From assembly GCF_003437535.1 (NCBI RefSeq), contig NZ_QSQT01000004.1, forward strand, positions 1-64,000: a stretch of DNA of 64,000 nt, given 5' to 3'. Positions 26,117 through 34,092 of the stretch are shown piece by piece. A program made the translations under genes and the position numbers. The notes beneath the pieces are model-generated. The model made no database searches. It was not told the origin of the DNA and saw nothing but the letters and a program-made list of their open reading frames with translations. How positions within the stretch are numbered: the first letter of the stretch is position 1; each line of letters begins with the position of its first letter. This DNA comes from Phocaeicola plebeius (GTDB lineage Bacteria > Bacteroidota > Bacteroidia > Bacteroidales > Bacteroidaceae).

Positions 26117-27724
26117 ATGAAAAAACACTTTTTGCTAGCTTGTCTGTTAATGGCTATGGGAGGCGTGTACCCTGACGTAGTCAATGCCCAGTGTGGTGAC
26201 AATGGAGATGGAACTTTCTCTAATCCTGTATTTTGGGCAGATGTTCCTGATCCGGATGTGATACGTGTAGGGGATGACTTTTATATGGTGAGTACAACCA
26301 TGCATTTGGTTCCGGGAGCGCCGATCATGCACTCAAAAGATTTGGTCAACTGGGAAATCGTAAGTTATCTGTATGATCGGTTGGATGATAAACCGAATTA
26401 TGACTTGAAAGAAGGAACTGTATATGGACGTGGCCAGTGGGCTACTTCTTTGCGTTACCATAATGGAACATATTATGCTTATTTTTCTCCGAATGACACC
26501 CCTTACAAAGGATATGTGTATACTACTTCTGACCCTAAAAAGGGATGGACATTGTCGTCACGTATTCCTCATTTTCATGATGCATCTTTGTTTTTTGATG
26601 ACGATGGGAAAGCTTATATCTTTTATGGTACCGGACAGTTGCGTGAACTGAAGCCGGATTTGAGTGATGTCATGCCGGGAGGTGTGGATATGAAGATATT
26701 CGAAAGAGATAAAGAGGAAAATGCTTTACTGGAAGGTAGTAGGGTGATAAAACACGATGGGAAGTATTATTTGCTGATGATTTCATGGCCTCGAGGAGGT
26801 AAACGCAGACAAGTATGTTACCGGGCAGATAAAATTACCGGTCCTTATGAGAAAAAGGTGATATTGGAAGATGCATTTGCTGGTTTTCCGTACGTGGCAC
26901 AAGGTACGATTGTAGATGATGGAAAAGGAAATTGGTATGGAGTTATTTTTCAGGATCGTAATGGGGTAGGTCGTGTGTTGACTATGATGCCTTGTCGATG
27001 GGTAGACGGCTGGCCGATGTTAGGAGATGAAAATGGACATGTGCCGGCTACAATGTCTAAGCCTGTACAAGGATATTCTTCTGAAGGATTGGTAGTGAGT
27101 GATGATTTTAGTGGCGAAAAGCTAAAATTAAACTGGCAGTGGAATCATAATCCGATGAATGAATGTTGGTCATTGAATGCACGTAAGGGATATTTACGGT
27201 TGACGACCGGACGAGTTGTGGATAATTTGTTTGTGGCTCCTAATACTTTAACTCAGCGTATGGAAGGGCCGAAATGTTCTGGAGTGGTTTGTATGGACCT
27301 TTCGGGCATGAAGGATGGTGATGTGGCTGGACTGAGTGCATTTAATGGAGATGCTGGAATTTTAGCTGTCACTTGTCAAGGAAGCCAGAAGTATTTGACT
27401 ATGAAAACAGAAAGTGTCAAATTGGATGAAAAAAATAAGTCTGTGACAGGTATTGATCGAAATGAAATTCAAAAGGTAGAATTGACATCGGATGTGATAT
27501 ACCTTCGTTTGGATGGGGACTTCAGATTGAATAAGGATATAGCTTCATTCTATTATAGTTACGATAATAAAGACTGGAAGAAAATCGGAACTGATTTTAA
27601 GATGATTTTTGATTATCGTCGTTTCTTTATGGGCACTAAGTTTGCTTTGTTTAATTATGCGACAAAGAGTCTGGGTGGTTTTGTTGATGTCGATTTCTTT
27701 GAATATCAGCATATAAAGAAATAA
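26117..27724 (+). CDS. GH43 beta-xylosidase/alpha-L-arabinofuranosidase, XynB-like two-domain type
   Basis: A 535-residue exported protein (signal ending near VNAQ, residue 25). The GH43 propeller (about 33-315) has Asp45 in VPDPDVI, Asp in FHDASLFFDDDG, and Glu in LLEGSRVIKHDGKYYL. A C-terminal beta-sandwich (about 330-535) with SDDFSGEKLKLNWQWNHNP completes the layout of GH43 subfamilies 10-12. It lacks a lipobox and should be periplasmic. It is 39 bases after GH95 and 163 bases before GH97. Members of this group cleave either xylose or arabinose from decorated xylo-oligosaccharides; the sequence alone does not settle which. Confidence 0.88.
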   Translation: MKKHFLLACLLMAMGGVYPDVVNAQCGDNGDGTFSNPVFWADVPDPDVIRVGDDFYMVSTTMHLVPGAPIMHSKDLVNWEIVSYLYDRLDDKPNYDLKEGTVYGRGQWATSLRYHNGTYYAYFSPNDTPYKGYVYTTSDPKKGWTLSSRIPHFHDASLFFDDDGKAYIFYGTGQLRELKPDLSDVMPGGVDMKIFERDKEENALLEGSRVIKHDGKYYLLMISWPRGGKRRQVCYRADKITGPYEKKVILEDAFAGFPYVAQGTIVDDGKGNWYGVIFQDRNGVGRVLTMMPCRWVDGWPMLGDENGHVPATMSKPVQGYSSEGLVVSDDFSGEKLKLNWQWNHNPMNECWSLNARKGYLRLTTGRVVDNLFVAPNTLTQRMEGPKCSGVVCMDLSGMKDGDVAGLSAFNGDAGILAVTCQGSQKYLTMKTESVKLDEKNKSVTGIDRNEIQKVELTSDVIYLRLDGDFRLNKDIASFYYSYDNKDWKKIGTDFKMIFDYRRFFMGTKFALFNYATKSLGGFVDVDFFEYQHIKK

Positions 27725-27831
27725 TAGAACAGGTTTTGCAGCCGAGACTCTGATAAAAGAAAAGTGAGAAAATAGTGTGGCTGGTGGAATCTTTATGTTG
27801 CGCCTGCTTACAGAATGATGTGTAATATTAC

Positions 27832-27871
27832 GTTTCCCTTTTAGTCGTTTTATCTGCACTAAAAGGGAAAC
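27832..27871 (+). repeat. Perfect 14-bp hairpin just upstream of GH97
   Basis: GTTTCCCTTTTAGT (27832-27845) and ACTAAAAGGGAAAC (27858-27871) pair perfectly around a 12-base loop, ending 16 bases before the ATG at 27888. No T-run follows, so it is not a standard terminator. It may stabilise the downstream message after processing or affect GH97 translation. It lies in the widest gap of this operon. Confidence 0.65.
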
Positions 27872-27887
27872 ATAAACAATAAAACTA

Positions 27888-29855
27888 ATGTCTATGATTA
27901 AACGTGTATTATTGTCATCGTTTACTGCGATGATTTGTATGACAAGTTTATATGCAAGTGAAAAAGAGGTGCTGAGTCCTGATGGACGTTTGAAGGTAGT
28001 AGTGTCAGATGAAGGTGGAATTCCTTCTTATCAGGTATTCTATGATGGAGTAACTTTTATTGAGAAATCTCCGTTGGGTATGAAGACTACTATTGGTGAT
28101 TTTACATCTTCTTTATCACTCGGTAGTGAAATCAAGGAGACCTCTATCCGGAAGAACTACCGTTTACCGAACATAAAAAAAAGTAAGGTGGAGTATGCGG
28201 CTGAATCAGTAGTCGTTCCATTTACAAAAGAAGGGAGAACTGCTTTTGATGTGGAATTTCGGGTAAGTAATAATGACGTGGCCTTTAGATATACCGTTTA
28301 TCCTAAGAAGGATATTTTGTGCTGTGTGATACAGCAGGAAACTACGGGGTTTGTCATGCCGGAAGGTACGACTACTTTCTTATGTCCACAAAGCGGACCG
28401 ATGGGTGGTTTCGCCAGAACTTCTCCCAGCTATGAAACTCCATATACAGTAGATGATACGATGGGAAAAAATGGTTGGGGAGAAGGATATACATTCCCTT
28501 GCTTGTTTAAAAATTCAGATAAAGGTTGGATTTTAATTTCTGAAACTGGAGTAAACAGTTATTATTGCGGTAGTCGTTTGATGGGGCATGAAGATGGGTT
28601 GTATACCATTGGTTTTCCGCAGGAAGGTGAATTTAACGGCAATGGCACGATTTCTCCGGGAATTGCATTGCCGGGTAAGACTCCTTGGCGTACTATAACC
28701 TTGGGTTCTACACTGGCTCCTATTGTAGAAACAACTGTACCGTTTGATGTGGTAGAGCCGTTATATGAACCGTCGAAAGACTATACCGCAGAATACGGTT
28801 GTGGAACTTGGAGCTGGATTATTGCCGGAGATGCCAGTATGAATATGGATGACCAAAAGCGTTATGTAGATTTTTGTGCAGCTATGGGATATCGTACGGT
28901 GCTGGTAGATGCGCTTTGGGATACACAGGTAGGTTATGATAAGATAGAAGAGCTGGCTGCCTACGCCAAACAGAAGAATGTAGGGCTATATTTGTGGTAT
29001 AACTCCAATGGATACTGGAATGATGCCCCTCAAGGACCTCGTGGAAAAATGAGTAATATCATTGAGCGTCGGAAAGAAATGAAATGGATGCAACGTATAG
29101 GTATCAAAGGTATTAAGGTCGATTTCATAGGTAGTGACAAGCAGGTCACCATGCAGCTTTATGAAGACATTTTAGCTGACGCAAACGATTATGGACTGTT
29201 GGTTATTTTTCATGGATGTACCATTCCGCGTGGATGGGAACGTATGTATCCTAATTATGCGGCCAGTGAAGCGGTATTGGCCAGTGAAAACATGAATTTC
29301 TCTCAGGGAAGCTGCGATGCAGAAGCATTCAATGCATGTATCCATCCGTTTGTTCGTAATACGATTGGGAGTATGGATTTCGGAGGAAGTACTTTGAACA
29401 AATATTATAATGCGAAAAATGAACCGGGGGGACGGCTGAGAGTTACGTCCGATGTATTTGCATTGGCTACGGCAGTATTGTTTCAGAGTCCGGTGCAGCA
29501 TTTTGCATTGGCACCTAATAACCTGACTGACGCTCCAGCTTGGGCCGTGGATTTCATGAAAAAAGTGCCTACTACTTGGGATGAGGTGAAGTTTATAGAC
29601 GGTTATCCTGGAAAATATATTGTGATGGCACGTAAACATGCTGGTAAATGGTACGTGGCAGGAATTAATGCACAGGATGAAACTATTAAATTAAAGATAG
29701 ATGTTTCAACTTTGTTTGCAGCAGGAGAAATCGTCAATTTGTATGAAGATAATGATAAACTGGCAGGCTCAGTCAAGGAACAGGTTATCAACAAGAAACA
29801 GACTTTGAATCTTTCTATTCCTAAAAATGGAGGTGTAGTGATTACCCGGAAGTAA
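27888..29855 (+). CDS. GH97 retaining-type alpha-galactosidase
   Basis: A 655-residue exported enzyme (signal to about YAS, residue 24). It has the three GH97 domains: an N-terminal beta-super-sandwich (about 28-300), a catalytic barrel (about 305-560, EYGCGTWSWIIAGDASMNMDDQKRYVDF, GLYLWYNSNGYWND, GIKVDFIGSD) and a C-terminal beta domain. Asp412 in KVDF is at the nucleophile position of the retaining, alpha-galactosidase-like GH97 clade, while SusB-type inverting members lack it; Glu in ASEAVLASEN fits the acid/base region. Galactose side chains occur in complex cereal xylans, so alpha-galactosidase activity is the best guess. ATG 27894 is an alternative start. Confidence 0.9.
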   Translation: MSMIKRVLLSSFTAMICMTSLYASEKEVLSPDGRLKVVVSDEGGIPSYQVFYDGVTFIEKSPLGMKTTIGDFTSSLSLGSEIKETSIRKNYRLPNIKKSKVEYAAESVVVPFTKEGRTAFDVEFRVSNNDVAFRYTVYPKKDILCCVIQQETTGFVMPEGTTTFLCPQSGPMGGFARTSPSYETPYTVDDTMGKNGWGEGYTFPCLFKNSDKGWILISETGVNSYYCGSRLMGHEDGLYTIGFPQEGEFNGNGTISPGIALPGKTPWRTITLGSTLAPIVETTVPFDVVEPLYEPSKDYTAEYGCGTWSWIIAGDASMNMDDQKRYVDFCAAMGYRTVLVDALWDTQVGYDKIEELAAYAKQKNVGLYLWYNSNGYWNDAPQGPRGKMSNIIERRKEMKWMQRIGIKGIKVDFIGSDKQVTMQLYEDILADANDYGLLVIFHGCTIPRGWERMYPNYAASEAVLASENMNFSQGSCDAEAFNACIHPFVRNTIGSMDFGGSTLNKYYNAKNEPGGRLRVTSDVFALATAVLFQSPVQHFALAPNNLTDAPAWAVDFMKKVPTTWDEVKFIDGYPGKYIVMARKHAGKWYVAGINAQDETIKLKIDVSTLFAAGEIVNLYEDNDKLAGSVKEQVINKKQTLNLSIPKNGGVVITRK

Positions 29856-29870
29856 ATTGTTAATATTGGA

Positions 29871-31259
29871 ATGATGATAAGGAATAAGATATTATTTTCA
29901 GTATTGGGAGGATTAATTTCTCCCATACTGATGGCACAGAATCCGATTGTACAGACCTGTTATACGACAGATCCTGCTCCTATGGTGCACGATGGCAGAC
30001 TTTATGTGTATACAGGACATGATGAGGACAAAGCTGATTTTTTCTGGATGCAGGAATGGAGAGTGTATTCTACGGACGATATGGTGAATTGGACAGACCA
30101 TGGCTCTCCGTTGGCCATAGAATCTTTTGAATGGGCAGATGACCGTGCATGGGCTGCACAGTGCGTAGAGCGTCAGGGTAAATTTTATTGGTATGTCTGT
30201 CTGCATTCAAAACTTACAGGAGCGATGGCTATCGGAGTGGCGGTAGGTGATTCTCCTGTGGGACCCTTCCGGGATGCCATCGGGAAACCGCTATGTGACG
30301 GCAGTTGGGATTATATTGACCCAACTGTGTATATTGATGATGATGGAAGGGCTTTCTTGTATTGGGGAAATCCGAATATTTATTATGCAGAATTGAATGA
30401 GGATATGATATCCATCAAGGGTGAGGTGAAGAAGCTGGAACAAACAGTGAACAGTTTCGGAGCTCCAAATCCGGATAAGCGTGTGAAGGGAGAAAAATAC
30501 AAGGATATCTATACGGAAGGTCCTTGGTTTTATAAGCGAAAGGATAATTATTATTTGCTGTATGCGGCAGGGGGTGTTCCGGAACATATTGCGTATTCCA
30601 TGAGTAAATCGCCCGTTGGTCCCTGGAAATATATGGGAGAAATTATGCCTTTGCAGGATACGGATTCATTTACGAATCATTGTGGGGTGATTGATTATAA
30701 AGGGAACTCTTATTTCTTTTATCATACCGGAAAATTACCTGAAGGTGGTGGATTCGGACGTTCTGTGGCTGTAGAACAGTTTGAATACAATGCAGACGGA
30801 ACATTCCCTGTTATTAATGCTACGCAAGAAGGAGTAAAACCGGTAGGTTCTCTAAATCCTTATCAGCGAGTAGAAGCGGAGACTATGGCTTTTTCTGAAG
30901 GTGTGAAGACGGAGCCGAATGATCGGACAGGAATTTATGTATCAGACATTCATAATGGTGATTATATAAAGGTCAGAGAAGTCGATTTAGGCAAAAAGGG
31001 TGCCAGCAAGTTAGAAGTAAGTGTGGCCAGTGCATTGAGAGGCGGAATAATTGAAGTGTATGCCGACAGTATTGGTGGCACGTTGATTACAGAAATACAA
31101 GTACCTCATACCGGAGGATGGGAAGCCTGGAAGACTTTAGAAACAGCGGTGAAACAGGGTGAACAGGCTGTTTCAGGTACACATGATTTATATTTCTGTT
31201 TTAAGGGTAGAAAAGGCTGCAAGCTTTTCAATTTTGATTGGTGGAAATTGGTAGAGTAA
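29871..31259 (+). CDS. GH43 (subfamily 29-like) plus CBM6, first of three tandem paralogues
   Basis: A 462-residue exported protein (signal to LMAQ, residue 23). The GH43 propeller (about 24-315) has Asp34 in TDPAPMV, Asp150 in YIDPTVYIDDDG and Glu216 in [12 protein letters not shown]-terminal CBM6-like beta-sandwich begins at RVEAETMAFSEG (about 330) and ends HDLYFCFKGRKGCKLFNFDWWKL. It lacks a lipobox and is likely periplasmic. It lies 15 bases after GH97. Related GH43_29 proteins are arabinofuranosidases or xylosidases acting on arabinoxylan; having three side by side suggests different linkages. Confidence 0.9.
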   Translation: MMIRNKILFSVLGGLISPILMAQNPIVQTCYTTDPAPMVHDGRLYVYTGHDEDKADFFWMQEWRVYSTDDMVNWTDHGSPLAIESFEWADDRAWAAQCVERQGKFYWYVCLHSKLTGAMAIGVAVGDSPVGPFRDAIGKPLCDGSWDYIDPTVYIDDDGRAFLYWGNPNIYYAELNEDMISIKGEVKKLEQTVNSFGAPNPDKRVKGEKYKDIYTEGPWFYKRKDNYYLLYAAGGVPEHIAYSMSKSPVGPWKYMGEIMPLQDTDSFTNHCGVIDYKGNSYFFYHTGKLPEGGGFGRSVAVEQFEYNADGTFPVINATQEGVKPVGSLNPYQRVEAETMAFSEGVKTEPNDRTGIYVSDIHNGDYIKVREVDLGKKGASKLEVSVASALRGGIIEVYADSIGGTLITEIQVPHTGGWEAWKTLETAVKQGEQAVSGTHDLYFCFKGRKGCKLFNFDWWKLVE

Positions 31260-31317
31260 TTAGTTTTTAATGATACATAGGGAAAAATCGATTTGATAAA
31301 CTTAAATATTGAATATT

Positions 31318-32643
31318 ATGAATATTAGCAAGATTTTGTTACTGTGTAGTGGTTGTGGACTGTTGAATTGTCTGAATGTAAATGCTCAACGACCTATTAT
31401 TCAAACGAAATATACTGCCGATCCGGCACCGATGGTATACAATGATACGGTATTTCTTTATACGACGCATGATGAAGATGATGCCGAAGGGTTTAAAATG
31501 CAGGATTGGTTGTTGTATACTTCTACCGATATGGTTAACTGGACTGATCATGGGGTTGTTGCTTCTCTCAAGAGCTTTGATTGGGTGAAGCGTGATAATG
31601 GAGCTTGGGCTGAACAGGTAGTTGAGCGCAATGGTAAGTTTTATATGTATTGTCCGATTCATGGAAATGGAATCGGTGTGCTTGTTTCCGACAGTCCTTA
31701 TGGACCATTTAAGGATCCTCTAGGAAAGCCTCTTGTATGGCAGAAAGAACATTGGGATGATATTGATCCTACCGTGTTCATCGATGAGGATGGGCAAGCT
31801 TATATGTATTGGGGAAATCCCAATTGTTATTATGTGAAATTAAATGAAGACATGATTTCATATTCTGGAGATATTGTAAAGCTAAAAGAAACTCCGGAGC
31901 ATTATCAGGAAGGTCCGTGGTTCTATAAACGTAATGGACATTATTATTTGGCTTTTGCTTCTACCTGTTGTCCGGAGGGAATAGGGTATGCAATGAGTGA
32001 TAGTCCTACAGGACCATGGAAAACGAAAGGATACATTATGCGCCCTACGGAGAGAACCAGAGGCAATCATCCTGGTATTATGGATTATAAGGGGAAATCG
32101 TATGTCTTTGGATTGAATTATGATTTGTTAAAACTGGAAACGAATACTCATTATGAACGCCGTTCGGTGTCAGTGGCAGAAATGCACTATAATGAAGATG
32201 GAACTATTCAAGAAGTACCTTATTGGGCGGATACCAAGCTGGAGCAGATCGGTACTTTTAATCCGTTCCGTAAGGTAGAAGCTGAAACTATGGCTTGGGG
32301 ATATGGATTGAAAACTGCTCCGAATGCAGATAAGTCTCTTTCGGTGGTAGATGTGAACAATGGAGAGTACATCTGTGTACGTGGAGTGAACTTTGGAAAG
32401 AATAAAGCTCGCTGTTTTGAAGTTTCCGCATTGCCTCTTGAGGGAGGAAATCTGAAAATTCGTTTGGATGCTCCGGATGGAAAGATTGTGGGAAACGTGA
32501 ATATACCGCAGGGAAATGAAACATCTAAGTATGAACTTTATTCTTGTGAGGTCAATGCGGTCAGTGGCATACATGATTTGTACCTTAGTTTTGAAGGAGA
32601 GAATAATAAGGATTTATTTGAATTGGATTATTGGAAATTCTGA
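31318..32643 (+). CDS. GH43 (subfamily 29-like) plus CBM6, second tandem paralogue
   Basis: A 441-residue exported protein with the same GH43-CBM6 plan as its two neighbours. Catalytic residues are Asp35 in ADPAPMV, Asp150 in [12 protein letters not shown] and Glu198 in QEGPWFYKR. The CBM6 starts at [12 protein letters not shown]. It has the shortest loops of the three: the stretch between the [11 protein letters not shown] strand and the catalytic Glu is reduced, and the active-site rim has [10 protein letters not shown] where the others have AGGVPEHIAY or [11 protein letters not shown]. Specificity is therefore probably different. The start is ATG 31318; a TTG nine bases earlier would add only three residues and is not needed. 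Confidence 0.9.
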   Translation: MNISKILLLCSGCGLLNCLNVNAQRPIIQTKYTADPAPMVYNDTVFLYTTHDEDDAEGFKMQDWLLYTSTDMVNWTDHGVVASLKSFDWVKRDNGAWAEQVVERNGKFYMYCPIHGNGIGVLVSDSPYGPFKDPLGKPLVWQKEHWDDIDPTVFIDEDGQAYMYWGNPNCYYVKLNEDMISYSGDIVKLKETPEHYQEGPWFYKRNGHYYLAFASTCCPEGIGYAMSDSPTGPWKTKGYIMRPTERTRGNHPGIMDYKGKSYVFGLNYDLLKLETNTHYERRSVSVAEMHYNEDGTIQEVPYWADTKLEQIGTFNPFRKVEAETMAWGYGLKTAPNADKSLSVVDVNNGEYICVRGVNFGKNKARCFEVSALPLEGGNLKIRLDAPDGKIVGNVNIPQGNETSKYELYSCEVNAVSGIHDLYLSFEGENNKDLFELDYWKF

Positions 32644-32672
32644 TATTAGTTTACAGCATAAATAGAGTATAT

Positions 32673-34076
32673 ATGATAAAAAAGATTTTAAGAAAAGATA
32701 TAAAGTTGTCTTTACTAAATATTCGATGGTGCAGAATTATGCAGGGAGTGGTTTTGTTGTCTGGTTTGGCAGTAAATGCACAAAACCCCATTATCCAAAC
32801 ATCTTATACGGCTGATCCGGCTCCTATGGTATACAATGACAAGCTGTACCTTTATACAAGTCACGATGAAGACGGTTCTACGTGGTTTACCATGAACGAC
32901 TGGAAACTTTATTCCACGGATGATATGGTGAACTGGACCGAACATCCCACTCTTTTGTCATTCAAGACATTTGAATGGGCAGGTGGAGATGCATGGGCTG
33001 CCCAGTGTATTGAACGTGACGGTAAATTTTATATGTATGTACCTGTGACGGACCGTAAAGGTGAAACGGCTATTGGAGTAGCTGTGGCTGATAGTCCTTA
33101 CGGGCCTTTTTATGATCCGATAGGAGCTCCTTTGGTACGAGCTGATTATGGCAATATAGATCCTACAGTCTTCATTGATGAAGATGGACAGGCTTATCTT
33201 TATTGGGGAAATCCGAACTGCTATTATGTGAAGCTGAATAAGGATATGATATCTTATAAAGGGGAGATACATGCGGTACCGATGAAGCCGGAAGCTTTTG
33301 GACGCAGGGAGGGAGATCCACAACGTCCTACTTTGTATGAAGAGGCTCCGTGGTTGTATAAACGTAAGGGAATGTATTACCTCTTTTATGCTGGAGGACC
33401 GGTTCCTGAACATTTAGCGTATGCTACAGCTGAAAGTCCAGAAGGCCCGTGGAAGTATGGAGGTACTTTGATGGCTACAGAAGGAGGAAGTTTCACCAAT
33501 CATCCTGGAATTGCCGATTTCAGAGGAAAAACTTATTTGTTTTATCACGATGCTTCTCTTCCTGGTGGAAGTGGCTTTACTCGTTCTGTGTGTGTTAGGG
33601 AACTTGATTTCCAGTCTGATGGAAAAATTCCTTGCATGAAGATGGTGAAAGAGGGTGTTACGAAGAGTTTAAAACCTCTTTGTCCGTACCAGAAGGTGGA
33701 AGCGGAAACAATGGCATGGTCAGAAAAGATGAAGAGCGCTTATAATCCTCAGGTAGGAGTCTTTATTACAGCCTTAGCAGATGGAGCTTATACGAAAGTA
33801 CGGGCTGTTGATTTCGGTGAGAAAGCTCCTTCTCGTTTTTCTGCTCGTTTGTCTACCACTCACAATGCGGAAATTACTATGGAAGTACGTCTTGACGGGC
33901 TGGACGGACAGGTGTTAGCTAAGATTAAAGTACCACGAACTGGGGGAAGTGATCGTTGGCGGATAATGGAAGAACAGATTCCACAGGTAACAGGTGTACA
34001 CGACTTGTATTTTATTTTTAAGGGAAAGGCTCCGAAAGATTTGGCTTATTTTGATTATTGGAAGCTGAATTACTGA
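32673..34076 (+). CDS. GH43 (subfamily 29-like) plus CBM6, third tandem paralogue
   Basis: A 467-residue exported GH43-CBM6 protein. With ATG 32673 as start, the signal has a long basic N-terminal region and ends at AVNAQ; ATG 32739 would give a compact signal and is possible. Catalytic residues are Asp48 in ADPAPMV, Asp163 in [12 protein letters not shown] and Glu224 in [10 protein letters not shown], where the usual EGP is EAP. The CBM6 begins [12 protein letters not shown]. The loop before the catalytic Glu ([11 protein letters not shown]) is longer than in the second paralogue, as in the first. It lies 29 bases after the previous gene and 16 before the GH31 gene. Confidence 0.9.
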   Translation: MIKKILRKDIKLSLLNIRWCRIMQGVVLLSGLAVNAQNPIIQTSYTADPAPMVYNDKLYLYTSHDEDGSTWFTMNDWKLYSTDDMVNWTEHPTLLSFKTFEWAGGDAWAAQCIERDGKFYMYVPVTDRKGETAIGVAVADSPYGPFYDPIGAPLVRADYGNIDPTVFIDEDGQAYLYWGNPNCYYVKLNKDMISYKGEIHAVPMKPEAFGRREGDPQRPTLYEEAPWLYKRKGMYYLFYAGGPVPEHLAYATAESPEGPWKYGGTLMATEGGSFTNHPGIADFRGKTYLFYHDASLPGGSGFTRSVCVRELDFQSDGKIPCMKMVKEGVTKSLKPLCPYQKVEAETMAWSEKMKSAYNPQVGVFITALADGAYTKVRAVDFGEKAPSRFSARLSTTHNAEITMEVRLDGLDGQVLAKIKVPRTGGSDRWRIMEEQIPQVTGVHDLYFIFKGKAPKDLAYFDYWKLNY

Positions 34077-34092
34077 TGATATTGCGTATGCT

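Noticed and set aside
27822-27887. GTAAT near 27822 as an internal operator before GH97
   Set aside because: No TAnnTTTG element lies 57 bases downstream and the word is imperfect; GH97 is more simply read from P3.
32631-32672. TTG-started extension of the third GH43-CBM6 gene
   Set aside because: It overlaps the end of the preceding gene and adds residues that do not improve the signal; ATG 32673 or 32739 are preferable.
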